From Liolophura sinensis (taxonomy: Eukaryota; Mollusca; Polyplacophora; Chitonida; Chitonidae): a DNA stretch of 64,000 nt. The DNA lies in assembly GCF_032854445.1 (NCBI RefSeq), contig NC_088295.1, forward strand, positions 29,632,470 to 29,696,469. The letters are read 5' to 3'. A program made the translations under genes and the position numbers. Positions 1-13,572 of this stretch are shown piece after piece (within the stretch, counting starts at the first letter, position 1; each line of letters begins with the position of its first letter). The notes under the pieces are model-generated. The model had not been told where the DNA came from and ran no database searches. It worked only from the letters and a program-made list of their open reading frames with translations.

Positions 1-1232
1 ACCATGGTTTAAACAGAATTGAGTAAACAATGCAGTGATGTTAAAAGAAATTTGTTAAATATCTATATTGCCATTAAACATGTAGCCATAAAAAAGTAAA
101 GTCGTGGTAATTCCCAACAGACGCATGACAGCAGTGAATAATTGATGAATATGCCCCTAGCCAAAATGTCATGACAACGAATTTGAAACAAAAAAGGAAT
201 GCGATTTTCTTCGGGCAAAATGCTTATGACAAAACATCTCAGCATACAAACACAACCGCTGGAAAATTCCAGCGAATTTTCACCACCACAGGGATAAATA
301 TCACATGGAAGGTCATCATATTACCAGAAGGTCAGGTCAAGAATACTAAAATTTGTGTTGTCATCAATTATATATTAGCACATTATAATTATTCAAGATG
401 TTGTTATATAAATATAAAAATGTTCTTTGGTTTTGGGAACACCAATCAAATAAATAAATATAAATGTAAAAATGTCAACATTTCTTAGCTAACATGCACC
501 CCGCCATGTGTAATTTCTACAACACTAACAAGAATTTCTTTCAGTTTGAAATAAGGTAAAGAAACTTCAATGCCCTTTTTGTACATAGCTGTTTCCGCCG
601 TACCATTAACATGACCTTTTGACCTTAATCTCGTTAGGCCAGTGTGTGTTACAGAATAAAGTAGATTAGCTTAGGTTTGATTCTGCCTTGGAACCAAGCA
701 GTGGAGGAAATCAATAAGATCCATGGCAAGGAACGCTAGAAGGTACCGGCACTCAAGTCCTAATCATAGCTGACCATGGGGTATTGTAGCCTGTGCTCTC
801 ATCAGTAGGTTCTTTTAACGGTGTTAGTAAACTGCTATTTTAATTAGACTGTTGTCACCCTTATTCAACAAGGTTCTCATACAGAGAACCGAACATATCG
901 TGCAGCAAAACAGCCGTAACACTTCTGTAGAACCGAATCTCTTTCCGAAATCTAACTTAGCCAAACAATGGAGAATGTTTAGCTAATGAGACGTCCTTAG
1001 AAAAAACTTTTAAGTTTTGAGATTTTAATGTTCAAGCATTAGAGATTTCATGACATAAAGAGTAGGCTGTTTCAATACCAGCCCGACATTTCACTTTGTT
1101 TTAATAAAACGTTACAAAATGACAGCACTCAAGACGCCGAAACATCCGCCAATTATTGACAAAATGTCATCAAATTGTGAAGGCTGAAACCTTATTGTGC
1201 TATATGTCTAAATGTTCCCTTCTGTGTTACAG
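1..1232. other. Non-coding DNA upstream of the precursor exon
   Basis: AT-rich sequence with no convincing coding region; the open frames are short and lack recognisable protein character. The block ends in a 3' splice acceptor (pyrimidine-containing stretch then TTACAG at 1227-1232), so at least its right part is probably intron of the gene whose exon starts at 1233. Earlier exons, including the signal-peptide exon, are not identifiable here and may lie outside the window. Confidence 0.6.
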
Positions 1233-1966
1233 ACGAAGCATCGGATCGCATGCCTTACGACTACTACTACCCAGAGTATTACGTTAACTACAGGAAAAGA
1301 CGGAATACGCCAATGAACATGGACGACGAGGAAGACGTGGTGAAGAGGAACCACCGTGCTAAAAGAGACCTAGGCTACGACGACCTCTCAGACTCCTACT
1401 TCCCATCAACATTCAATGATGATCAATACTACAACGAGGTCCTCCGCAAACGCGTGGTGGAGGCAGCCCTTGATGAAGCCATGGCGCGCGAGTTAGCTCC
1501 CTTGTTAGAGAACTACCAGAACGAGGAGAGTGAATACCCTGAAAGATATGACGTACCCAGTTACATGGAGTACCTGCCTGAGAGCGCAGAAAGCTTTGAA
1601 CAGTCCCCATATGACGATGACAGGTGGGAGACGGAGGATACGCTCCTCGGTAGACCTTACGACGCCCCGTACAGACAATCCTTCAGGCCTCAGGCACCAA
1701 GCCTTGTACCGATTAAACGTCAGATGTTAAGCATGGTGCCGGGATCGAGACGGAAGCGATTTAACTACCCCTACTCACAGGAGCCCGGAAGCCACTGGGG
1801 CGCGTTTGTGGAGAGCGAAAAGCGAGGACAAGAGGCCGCCTACGAGAGACTGTATCGATTAGCCAGAGCTCTAGCCACCAGACGATCACCATACACCGCC
1901 TACTTTGGCGACGACGTAAGTACTGCGACTGATTATCGCGCCTATTGGCTTCCAAACACTACCTAA
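1233..1966 (+). CDS. Terminal coding exon of a multibasic, Tyr-rich secreted precursor (neuropeptide-prohormone-like)
   Basis: The frame is open from a splice acceptor at 1231-1232 to a stop at 1964-1966. An in-frame ATG at 1250 gives 238 residues, but five whole codons (EASDR) lie between the acceptor and that ATG and no signal peptide follows it. I therefore read this as a 3' exon, not a gene start. Numbered from that Met, basic processing sites are RKRR 15-18, KR 32-33, KR 38-39, RKR 66-68, KR 156-157, RRKR 167-170, KR 191-192 and RR 211-212. Released segments would include 40-65, the short QMLSMVPGS (158-166, possible pyroglutamate), 171-190 and 193-210. The N-terminus is Tyr-rich (YDYYYPEYY) and the linker 69-155 is acidic. 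No Gly precedes a basic site, so no amidated peptide is predicted, and there are no cysteines. The site pattern and composition fit a neuropeptide or prohormone precursor; a processed matrix protein is an alternative. I do not recognise the family. Confidence 0.75.
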
Positions 1967-3832
1967 GGTAGGAAACGACAGGAAACGCCAGGAACTGTGT
2001 GAGAGTAACGTGTATGGGGAGAAATGGGGCTAAACGTTAAATACTTTCAGCAATAACTAATCGATGCCTTGCAGTTCTGTCAGAGCAAAATGAGTTATTC
2101 CCCTTCAGTGATAAGGCCACGCATTACTACTATGTTGGTATCGTTCAAAATGTCGATTAACCCACTTCAGCAGTATATTCAGATAAATAAAATGATCATT
2201 CCTACCTTTTGAGTTATCACCAATATCACCCATGGATAGGCTTTAATATAGCCAAAGTGGCGATAGCCATAATCATGCAATTGGTCTGCAATCATATACA
2301 TTATGTATTCTCTGCATACAAAGGCCACGTACCACGGATAGCTAAACTGAGTCCTGAATATTCCTGGAAATAAAGACAATATTCTTCCAACCTGGACAGA
2401 TCATTACAAAGTTTATATCTGAATGTTTAAGATGTTTAAAAACTGCTTCCCTTTGACAGGTTATCAGTTTTGTCTTCCGCTGGTTTTAATTACCTGCGAG
2501 TTTTCGGTAAGCGTTTTTCTTTATTTGCAGGAATACAAGAAGAAGTAATCGTGTAGGCACTGACCTGGAGACGTTGGTTCACCATTGTCACCGGTTGTTC
2601 TGGACAGCGTCTTGGATGAAGCTGTTGAAAATTTATTCCAACTGTTTTGATCTGTTAATCTGTGTAAATGATATTCTATGCGATAGACGATGAAAACAAA
2701 CTGTCGGAGAGACAGAGCCATTGTCTGGGCTATCTAACGTTACCGACATTTTTGCCCCACCGATCAAATTGACAGCAGGACTGCATTCTTAACAATCAAA
2801 TGCCAAAATGAAAACAATACTCCCCACCCTATCAGAAATTTATAACAGTACATGCCGAGACCAACCGTTGAGCTGATATAATTTTACAACAACTGTGTGT
2901 TATTTTGTGCGTTTCTGTTTTCCACCTTTCTGTGAGATTTATTTAACGGCTTGTGTTGTGCAAAATGTTATTTGTTGGCGTTGCTATATTAAAATATATC
3001 ATGTTTAATAACTTTTGTGTGAGTTTAATATGTAGTATGATCAACGCTTTCAAATACGCCTATGCTATTTATATATGAAGTCAACGTGGAGTGTTCAGGT
3101 CGTAAATATATATCTACATTTTAACTTATGACATTAAAAAAAATCGTATTGATTTCACTGGTTGAAATACCCATCATTCTAGACCAAATATGACGAGACT
3201 CGTACATTCGTTTCCATGTACCTTCGTATTCAAGTCCTCATGCGTGCACATATCCTTAGTGTCAAGGCCAGACGCGCATACCCAAAATGTAAAAAAAAAC
3301 GGAGAATACTTTGCTTTAAGAAATAAAACATTTTGTCGTTTGCTTTGATCATGGCCGACGTCTGGAAAACAAACTTATGCCCCTCACACTAATAAAATAA
3401 CTGTGGCAAAAAGGACAAGGGTCATTCCGGAAATACAAAAAAATCTAATGAGCATACTGAAATTATTTTTCGTTCCTACCACGTTGAAAAGGGCAGCTGA
3501 GAGCTTTTGACGGGTTTATTCCAGAAAGAGCAGGAGTTTCCACAACATGTTTGCCTTGGTTTTGAGGCACCAAAACAGAAAGGGCTCTGCATAAATTTTT
3601 ATTCCTTGGATGGCTCCATCATTCCTGGTAGAACCACCGTCTGAAAGTTCCTGTGCCCGGATACAGACCAGTTTCGTTCCTGGCTGTTCATCACATCAGC
3701 GCTGTCTGAGATAGTCGAGATTTCCCCTTCCATATACCATCCGCATCGTCATTCGAATCGACACCGCTTCCGAAATAAAAATCTGCGGAGTGAGTCATGA
3801 CTGACAGTATTCTTTACGGCTTTGACCTATTC
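1967..3832. other. 3' flank and intergenic DNA
   Basis: Probable 3' UTR of the precursor gene followed by AT-rich DNA. All open frames are under 70 residues with no recognisable domain. Nothing else supported is seen. Confidence 0.5.
2186..2191 (+). promoter_or_regulatory. Candidate polyadenylation signal AATAAA
   Basis: A canonical AATAAA lies 220 bases after the stop of the precursor exon, within AGATAAATAAAATG. Position and orientation suit 3'-end formation of that transcript. The hexamer is frequent by chance in AT-rich DNA. Confidence 0.4.
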
Positions 3833-4122
3833 GGTGGCCTCATGGTTAGAATGTGCGCCTCGAAATCGGGAGACTCTGGATCGAAGTCGGGAGACACGGG
3901 ATTAAACTTGGATCGTGTCATACCAAAGACTTCAAAAATGATACTGGCTGCTGTCACTAGTATAGTGTGACTGGTTGCATAGGGTGTCTTTGGCATGATA
4001 TTTCAGTGGCGCCAGAACTTTGGCGGTATGGACTCCCCCTGCCACAAGAAGACACGATGTACAGGCACCTAATGATTCCTTGTCGTCACGCGACTGAAAA
4101 ATGTTAAGTAGAGCTGAAAGGC
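3833..4122 (+). mobile_element. tRNA-derived SINE, family S2 (longest copy)
   Basis: The head GGTGGCCTCATGGTTAGAAT resembles a tRNA A-box region, and GGATCGAAGTC about 40 bases on resembles a B box. The 3' part (cagtggcgccagaactttggcggtatgg, described here by position 4007-4034) is shared with copies at 13.4, 22.2 and 44.7 kb and ends in a GTTAAGTA-type tail. SINEs are mobilised by LINE reverse transcriptases and encode no protein. The short open frames here are incidental. Confidence 0.75.
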
Positions 4123-4208
4123 CGCCATGTAACTAATAATACCTCATGTTGGTATCATGCAAAGGGTTGGATCCGCGGCAGCCTTGCCATCTCTTTCAAA
4201 TAAATGTT

Positions 4209-4316
4209 TCCCCCGGGCTCTGCCCTGACCATTAACCTGGCCGCCGTAGTATAAGTCAAATATTCTTGAGTACTGTGTAAAACACTAATGGAATAAGTAA
4301 ATAAATAAATAAATCC
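4209..4316 (+). mobile_element. SINE family S1, 3' fragment
   Basis: Matches the 3' half of the full S1 copy at 31.2 kb: the CCCCCGGGCTCTG motif, then GCCGCCGTAGTATAAGT, then TATTCTTGAGTACTGTGTAAA, ending in an AAATA-rich tail. The tRNA-like head is missing, so this is a truncated copy. Confidence 0.75.
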
Positions 4317-7300
4317 AAATAACAGGCTGATAAGTTACAAGTCATAACTGTCGCCAGTTTCAATCAAATTATGAAAAAGCCACACGTGGATGTCAAAACG
4401 AATCGTGTATTGATTGCAAAAGATGTTTTTCCTTAGACGAAAGCTAAGGAAAAATACAATGGGGGAGTGTCATTTATCTGTCTACGTATCCTGCGTATCC
4501 TTGTCCGGAGATCTAGTAAGTTTGCTTTCATATTGGTCAATCTGGATGAAGATCCAGAATTTTTCACAAACAGTAACATCAGACTCATTTAATTTCGTGT
4601 CCTGTGGTCAACGCCTTACTTCTGGGTTAATCATGAATATTAAAGGAGACACACCTCTACCTCTACCAATGAAAATTTGTAGTCTTTCGCAAAGGTTTCC
4701 AGTTTGTGCGGAGTGTTCCTTGGCTAATAATGACTGTGTCAGTAACCATTTCTAACAGTAGACGGGGTGTCGTTCGACAGAGCCTAAAGCCTTAAGGTTA
4801 CAGGGTCTGTCGTAGAAAGAGTATCTATGTTTGTACCACTAATACAGTGTATATCCCACACGCGGTCCTGTGAAAAGAGTCAAAATAAGAGGGGAAAAGG
4901 GCAATTTTAATATGGTTGACTGGTTCATTTTTTATTGAACAACAACAAGTTTGTTTCTTTTTGTAACAAAGAAGATTCTTTTGAAACTCACTGTTTTATT
5001 AATCCGATATATTATCAGGACTAGTTTGAATGCACAATTTTTAAAATCAATGGGAAAGTAAATTATGACACAATATTCACACAGTTGGATATTGTGACTC
5101 ACTATTCATATATGTCGACCGACCATATTTCCCTCAATTTTCTCCCCAAAACAGTTCAGCCTCTACAACTACAACAGAGAACAAATGTTTATGCACTAGT
5201 GGGCAAAGAACCAGTTCACATGTGTTCCCAAACCACACTAATGCAGTCAAGCCAAAATAGAGACCGAAGCCGAAAACAACGAAGTCTTGTATGCACTCCG
5301 GTTTCCACACCCATAAACCTGAAGTAAAAATTTCTTGAGCATGTCATGAAGCAGCAGAACAATGAATTAAAAAAAAAATGAGCACAATGTCTAGAATAAT
5401 TTTTTCGAATACACATAAATATAAAACCAGGTATCTAGTACCTCTGATGTAAGAATATCTGGTGACTAGGAGTGTCCTCTAATATGTTAATATGAATGGT
5501 AAATATATGGCCACGACCTGATGGGGGAAACCACAGCTTACCGCCTGCCACAAACCTCCTTCTTGAGTATGGCATTAACAGTGAGGTAATTAGGACAAGT
5601 TAATGGCTCAGTCAGAGAACGTGCCCTTCTCTCGTATAGCTGATAAACGGACCATGTGGTACAAACATGCCCTGTCGCTGATCCGCTTGATGAGGCGTCA
5701 TTAGATGTGTGTGTACATATATTGTGTGTTCTAGCAGATTGAGTCTATGCTGCCAAAGTGCTGCCGCCACTAAAGTATAATGTCGAAGACATCAGACATG
5801 ACACCCAATCCAGCGACATTATACTGATACCGGACCAACCATTATTGGGCCGATTCCACAAAGCAAGTTCTGACCTAAATCTAAATTTATAATCTTTCCA
5901 CAGCACTCAGTTTTTGGTACTGAAAGTTGAAATTTGGGTACATTAAGCTCAAGGTAACACTGATGAGGTGGAGAAAACCGAAAAAGAAGCTTTAAGATCA
6001 AATTGAACTTTTTCATGAACTAGGTCTTGTTCTACACGTGTGTAGCCTTGTTGTTTGAATGTATTATGTTAATCTTGACATAATAAGAAAGCGGAGCATT
6101 GTTCCAAGCACCTACCTTCAGCACATGGAATTTGCGCGATAGACGCTGTACTATGTGACTGAGTGCATATATATAACACAGTTTCGTGTTTAAAATTTTT
6201 GACGTGGTACGTGTTGGGATGGGTGATTTATTTATTATGTTCCATTTGACAAATAAATGATGGCGTGTACATTAAGAACAATCATTATTAATGGAATGGC
6301 TATCTTTTAATCTGAAAATGACAGGCAGAAAAGTATTACTAAAGTGGACTTTTTGCAGAAACTATTAAATGTTTATTTAAGGGAGACAATTCATACAAAT
6401 TCATCCTTAGCGGAGTAGTCTCCCTTCCAGTATGGCTCAACACAAGAAACTTCTCAACAAAACTGGTTTAGTGTTGGCAGAATAGACCGACTGCATAATA
6501 ATGTCAGCATCTTTCTGGACAGGCTGTATATATGCTACACTGAATCCTTTGGTCCTAGTAACATGCTGCTATGCAGATATAAAAATGACATGCACACTGA
6601 AGCATGTGTTTCGTTTATACATTTCTGTTACACTTATAATAAACACGTTCTGGAGTTTACTTTTAAAGACTGTGTTTGGTAATCAAAGAGATATGTTTAT
6701 TAATGTTGAGGAATGTCCCTTGTTAATTCATATATTTGCCGATCTGATTGAGATTTAAGGTTGCTTTGATATTTTTCCCGCTACACGAAGATGCTGTCGC
6801 CTTGAACATGTAGCAGGCCGAACCCAATGTCAAACTATATACATAAATGTTAAACTGACATTCAACGTCAGTCTCGTGTAACGGGACTTTCAATAACAGC
6901 TGTTTGCCCTTGAGTAAAATGAGGACGTGGGTTATCGACATACAAAGTGCACTTAGCTAAGGACAACTTAACACTAAGTATGTTTCATTACACTGAACCC
7001 TGTTTTTATAGCCAAAAGCAAAACAAGGTGAGTGTGAAACGCAACCATTTGAATTTGTAGTTGTAACAGAGCCGAAGATTATATTCGTCGGCATTGTGTT
7101 ACACGTATTTTAACACCAGTAGACTACGATTTCTGACACTTGAAAAGATCAAGCCTTAATTTACTCAATGAAAAAAGGCATATAATTGTTTGCTAGAGAA
7201 CTGAAAGGGGAAAGACTATAGTAATATATGAGTGAGTTAAATAGCTTAATCCCAGGTAGGCTTTTGTATTTAATCGTACTGAATATAATGTATACTGGCA

Positions 7301-10285
7301 AGAATATTGAAAACTGACCTCTCCCATCACATCCATATCTAAAGAACTGAAGCAACAGTATACATGTAGTTGCCAAGCAGTCTGTAGATAAGATTGTGTG
7401 TCATCAAATTTTACACAGCATGGAAAGGTGGGTGTAGAGAAAAGGCCGTAGAAGTTAACTGTTAACCTTTATGTATCTTCACAGAGAGATTAAAGTTTAT
7501 GGTATAATTATTACGTAGCCCTGTTAAACCTAAGTCAAACCCAGCCTTTCCTTGAAAATAATTTGAAAACTAACTGAAGTTTAAAATATCGTACGATTAA
7601 AATCTGGTGATTTTTAGGCTATGTTTTTTAAATTCAAATCCTAGCAGTGGAGGATTCTATCTAGTTGGATCAGGGCCTCTATTTGACATGTTATTTGAAT
7701 ACATCACTGTACACAATCAGAGTAATCTCAGTGCTTTGTCCCTAAGGGCCTTTTCTTCCGGATGTGACAGGAAGCGCTTTGAAACTTCCATTATTCACAC
7801 TGAGTTACATGTGTAGCCTTATTGATAAGAGCAGCTAGATGTACCGGTACATGTACAACTTAACGGAGAACAGACGTACAGATTGTATATGTCACTTTTG
7901 TTCCATTCTTCAGTGTTTTATTTAGTTACATCAACGCCATTACGAATATAACCTGGTATTGAAATACACACTTTAGCTTAGCATAGGCACTATATAAAAT
8001 ATTTATCATCCTCTCATGGTAAAGCAACATATGTCAATAAAATCGAGCATTACTTCCGGCTGTTCGGGCAACTTGCAACATACTAACAGCCTCGTGTTAA
8101 TTTTGTAGTCCGATTGGAGTACCTTATTCCTGTGTCATTTAAAGATCTTGTGGATTTACTAAGGGAGGGGGGACAGAGGGAGGAGGGGTGTTAAATATTA
8201 ATTTCCGGTTATTGTTATATTCGCTGAATTCATCGCTGTTAACCAAGATGTATAAAAGATTACCACTATTACTGTACTTGTAAATGTGAATTAAATATAT
8301 GTGTGCTAACGTGTCATTTGCCTGAACCATTTTGGATTGTCCAGTAGGCCGCTCACATATATGATTCCAGCCTCGAACCAGTTGCTAATGAAATCGGACT
8401 TCTATCGTCTCTGACTCCTCCTTTAACAGAAACACAATTCCTCAGCTTATGTCCCACTGCTACCCACATGTATGGCCTGTTTCTTTTCATTAATACTGAT
8501 TGAATTTGTTTTGACTGATTGATACGTTTTGCCTTATTCAAGAATATCAATGATTTTGAACCAATTGTTGTATGTAAGATATGTGCCAGCAGGCGCCATA
8601 CTCTGATCAAATAACCATTGGTAAGAAAGAGATGGCAATTTAAATCAGAAATCTCGTTGTTCATTTCATCCTCCCGAATGTAACATTTATATCAATTTGG
8701 TAACCCAATCAACCTAATCTCTGGCCGAGGGCACAAGTAGCATGTGGTGTTTTATGGCGGTATCTGTTGCTCAACGGATATCAGGAAGAGACAATAAATG
8801 CGCCAAATGCGTCTCAGGTGTAAAACGGGTGTATCTGGCAGATATATTCTCGGGAGATGAGATTTAACTGATGTGAGGTGTGAGCTGGTAAACTTCAGCC
8901 ATTTTTAAAATGAACAGAGAAACTGACGATTGAAAGTTCTTTACTGCTGTAGCCAAACACGTCTTACGCATACATGTACGACTGTAATGTAATATGTGCC
9001 GAAAATAATTCCTCGAAGCAAACGACTTATTCTTAGCACATATCTAAGCATTTCTACTGTATGTTATAGACAGATTTCCACGTAAATAACTACATCGTTA
9101 TGAATACCATAATGTATGTTGGAAGCTCTCGATGGCCTCCTCAGGGAGCATCGGCTTTCTCCACCCATAAACTTAACCGCCGCCATATAAAAGAAACAAA
9201 CAATCAATCAATGTCTAACGAATTTCATAAACCACCACCTGAAAATCCATAAGAGCAATGTCTATTGTTTATTGCCATCAAGCAATAAGCCAGAATATTT
9301 ACTCTCAGAAAGTGGCACCCTTACACCCTTATATTCACAACAACAATAATTTAGTCAGTCATTTATTACATCAATACTGTAACTTATTAATCTTTCGACA
9401 AGTCAGCCAACCAGCTTTATACGATATACGATATCTTGCTTTATCAAACAAATACATTCTTAGCTATGGCTAAGTCCATCACTATACAGATGGATATTCA
9501 AAATCGAAGAACATCAAAGTTGATTGAGCCTAACCTTACAGCATGTCCTTTTGTTTATTTCCGGCAGGCTTGTCACCTAATATTGGATGCAACCTTCAAG
9601 AAAGGAAGGTAAAAAAATCAGTATTACTGCTGAGGTTGTACATCAATGCTGGTGTATAGAGAATAATATGGGTACGGCTGGAAAGACCAAGATATGTACA
9701 GAGTATTGGAGGAGTCAATCAATTTCCTGGCGCGTGATTTTTTTTTTGTTTTTTTTTTTGCTAGGCTTCAGATAATCTCGCTCTATGGTGGGGTTTCCTA
9801 TCAATCAAGGTCTGTTCACCTCCTTTGACCGCTCTATCTCCCCTAACAAAAGGGTTATTAACCTTAGAGGAGATGAATTATTATAACCCAGAGGAAAGCT
9901 GGATGAGCGGCTTTTCGGGTCACAGAGTTCTTACAAGTGTATACCTTTGATCCTTAAAGCACGCTTAGGACATGCGCAAATCGTCGAAGCGTGACACATG
10001 TGAAAACCGTGAAGGCTCGAGATTGGAAAATTTAGACATAAGACATTAACGCCAAATGAAGCCAAACCAATCAAAACGACAAGATACTACATCCATCTGG
10101 AAAATTAAAAGAAATCACTTATACTTTGAACAGTAAGTATATGAACCGTCAAGAATCTCTAACGCGCCATGGTTCAGGGTGATGTCGTTTGTAATATCTG
10201 TGACAAGGCAAAGGGTGAACAAAAACCAGAGACATCAACTCCCCAACAAGTACATCAGGACCTGATGCTCCATTCCTGTAACAAG
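4317..10285. other. Long non-coding stretch
   Basis: About 6 kb of AT-rich DNA without a supported gene. Open frames reach about 100 residues but show no domain, splice context or biased composition. A probable eroded S1 SINE tail lies near 9145-9215 (tttctccaccc then gccgccatataa then a caatcaatcaatg tail). A poly-T run lies near 9738-9760. Confidence 0.5.
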
Positions 10286-10500
10286 TACATCCCAACCTTC
10301 TCCTGACTTACATCCCAAACTTCTCCTGACTTACATCCCAACCTTCTCCTGACTTAGGAAGTATATCACAAGGTGGCCTCCCATTTCTCCTGACTTAGGA
10401 AGTACATACCAAGCTGGTCTCCCATTTCTCCTGACAGGAAGTACATCCCAAGCTGGTCTCCCATTTCTCCTGACTTAGGAAGTACATCCCAAGCTGGTTC
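10286..10500. repeat. Nested minisatellites, 23-bp then 42-bp units
   Basis: Three near-identical 23-bp units (tacatcccaaccttctcctga type) occupy 10286-10354. They are followed by about four 42-bp units reading ctcctgacttaggaagtac then atcccaagctggtctccc to about 10500. The longer unit contains the same CTCCTGACTTA and GTACATCCCAA words, so the two arrays are related expansions. Confidence 0.85.
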
Positions 10501-10573
10501 CCGTTTGCATGCCCATTGCTCTCGACTTGTGATGATGCAAATGCATCACAAGCTTAGAACGCTTTCCTCTAAG

Positions 10574-10703
10574 AAGTACATCACAATACGACTCCCCACT
10601 TTTCCCAGTATACCGTTACCTCGGATATTGGCCCTAACAAGTACATCACAACACGACGCCCCACTTTTCCCAGCATACAGTTACCTCGGATATTGGCACC
10701 TCC
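10574..10703. repeat. 65-bp direct duplication
   Basis: Two copies with a period of 65 bases, each starting AAGTACATCACAA and ending in TTACCTCGGATATTGG, differ by a few substitutions. They share the AAGTACATC word with the arrays just upstream, so the whole 10.2-10.7 kb block is one repeat-prone locus. Confidence 0.85.
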
Positions 10704-13404
10704 ACGCGCCTCGACCGTAAAGGGTATATATCAGTGTATGGTCCCAGAGATCGAATATGACGTTAACAGTCAATTCGTGAAGAAATCAGCGAACGCATCG
10801 TTAAGCTGTAACTTCACATAGCATCAAAGCTATGACTTGTAAAATTAGGGTTGCAATCGAGAGCCAATTACAGAGAAATATTTTTTCTCTCCAAAATGCT
10901 TAATGATTATCGGTCAGATGAGTCGCCTTGGGTCCAGTTACAAGTTTGAAGCTCACTGTAAATTGCCTTTTCAGCTCCTGCCATATCAAATTACATCTGA
11001 CGATGACAACATATGCCTTCTAATAGCTTTTTAATAGAAAGAAAAACAAAACGGACATTTTCTACTGGAATGATTTATTAAGCACAGACCACAAAAATTT
11101 CCAGATTTTCATTTCGTTTTATTATTTCGAACAAGTTCCAAATTGGCTCAATGACGTGCTTGTAACATTTAAAAACATAGTACATGGTTAGAAACTGCTC
11201 AAAAGAGCTGCTGAATTCACCACCACGTAAATAGCATTGCATCATGTGATCCTTGCATCCCTAGCATTGATTTCCTCCCCACATGCCAGATCTAACCCTC
11301 TTCGCATGTGGATGGACTGGGTTCAGTAACATGAAGGTCTGCACTGCAGAATTTTGTTAGCGGCACTCGTAAGTTCTCCAATTACTCTGAGTTTTTACGT
11401 TGACTGCCTATAGCCCCAAGGTCCCGCGAACAGTGGAGTCGATGGAATCTCGAAGATTGATTCTAAGTGAACATTGATTTTAGCTTCATAGGTTTAATAG
11501 CAGTTTTGCTATCTAAGATATAATGTTCAAATTAGAGCGTCTCGTCTTACTATCAAAAATTTTGATTTTGTTTTTGTAGCGAAAAACCTTTCGTTATTGG
11601 AGTGAAGGCGTTTTAGGCATGGCCATTTTTTAAAATAAGCTGATATAAATTGTAAGACTTCATCAGACATCCAAAGGTGACATCATGTTCCGATTAAATT
11701 CCGGCACACGTAAGAATGGTTGCACAAACCACATATGTTCCATCAGTAGATCACGTTCAAGCATGCATATCGATTCGTATGTTGCCTTTCAATCTCTAAG
11801 ACATATACGGGTTAAAGGTTAAAATCCAATTTAAAGCCATGGGAAATCTTTCGTTCGCACTGTTCTCGAAGACTTGGTGACAATACATGTATGTGGTCGA
11901 CCACCTTCTTGAGACCATTTGCGCAATATATCGTTCGTTGCAAACAACTTGTATTTCACCGACATAGTGTGCATATATGTACGGGCCTACACCATTTGAA
12001 CCCGAGACAGTTGGCAGTTGGCTTGTCACAAGTCGGTGCTTGACCCCTTTCTCTTCAGTTTCCCGCACCCATAACACTGGCCTACATCGAATAAGTGAAG
12101 TATGGAGTTAAACAAACACATAAATACATAAATAATTTATTCGATTCTTGGCTTGTCCAGCAGGAAGATACGCGTTAGCATAACAAGGGGCATTTTGGTG
12201 ACATGAAGATTATTTCACTGTTAGACCTCTGTGTTAGATAATCATATCTCAACCTATTAGCGCAGATGGTGTGTATTTTATGGGAGGGATGAAGGGAAAA
12301 CATGCAAACCCATTAGCTCATGTAAAAGTGAACACAAAAGACGGCTGCAATTTTGATAACAAAGTTTTTGCATAAATCTCCGGCTCCTTTCGTAGTATAC
12401 TGGAGAAAAATTAGCATATCAGTAAACAGAGGCCGTCTTCGCACAGCTATGTAATTACTCAACAGACCGGAAGAGTCGAGAAAGAGTGTTTACTTTTTCC
12501 AGAGGGAAGAGAGTGCGGCTTTTGGCATATACTGGGTTATGATCTTTCAAGGAAAGATTTAAGACGGAAGGACAGTGACGTGTTTGTATTATCTGCGCAA
12601 CGGCTTCCACAACAGCGTTCACATGTCATACAAATCTTGTGATAAAACCAAGTGTCAGTAGTACTGTATAAAATTTTGCGCAGCGAAAGTACATGTTTCC
12701 ATCTTTCAATATGTGAGCATTATAGAGAAACTTTGTATTAGTTATTCATTCCGTTTCTTCGTTCAAAATACATAATATGAGGCATAATACTCCACTACTT
12801 ATTTGAAACTTTTCTAGGATAAAAATAAAATGTTCATGATAAATAAACGAAGGAGAACTGTCCACATTGTTAAGCCTTTTTCACCGCTGTTATTCTATAT
12901 TTTGGTTAGATATCTGGATAGATAGGAATTAAAGTCACGTAAAAACGATTTGCTCCTGGATCAAAACCATTTTTAAATTGTTAAACTTGATTAACAACAA
13001 CACCATATTAACATTTTCGTAAGGCGTAACGCATTATTCTCGTTTTCTGATACTTCTGTCTTTTTGATTAGATATTTGTTGCAGCCCTGCAATACTCTAT
13101 ACGTACTAAAATACTATAGTGATTACATGTATAAAATATTGTGTACATTGTTTCAGACATGTGCCACTGATAAAATGATGTCTTCTGCCTTTAAACTTCC
13201 ATGATCAGATAATTTTTATTGGTATAAATACGTACAGTGTCCATCTGCTGTGTGAATCTTTTATCAAAGCCCAAGTCAGTACTTCATCTTTCTGTTCGTG
13301 CTTCACTTTCAAGTTAAGAAAGTGACAATAGATGGATACAAACACGGGGATAAACCCATTGGTCTGGTGTCAGTATATAATGTAACTGAGTGGGATGTCA
13401 TGTC
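10704..13404. other. Non-coding stretch
   Basis: AT-rich DNA without a supported gene. Sequence around 12040-12130 (cccgcacccataacactggcc then ataagtgaagtatggagtt then an A-rich tail) looks like a diverged S1 SINE 3' end on the plus strand. The overlapping 93-residue minus-strand open frame is therefore not taken as a gene. Confidence 0.45.
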
Positions 13405-13572
13405 TGGTGTCTTCGGCATGATACTTCAGTGGCGGCAGCACTTTGGCGGTATGGACTCGCCCGGCCACAAGAAGACACAGTATATGTACATACACCTAAT
13501 GACTCCCCTTGTCACCATATGACTGAAATATTGTTAAGTACGACGTTAAATCTCAAGCATTCATTCATTTAA
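13405..13572 (+). mobile_element. SINE family S2, 3' portion
   Basis: Close match to the 3' half of the copy at 3.8 kb: GTGTCTTCGGCATGATACTT, GGCGGCAGCACTTTGGCGGT, CCACAAGAAGACAC, then ACGACGTTAAATCTCAAGC and a CATT microsatellite tail. The tRNA-like head is not recognisable. Confidence 0.8.

Noticed and set aside
4414-4755. 113-residue plus-strand open frame
   Set aside because: No domain, no signal peptide, atypical composition; likely chance.
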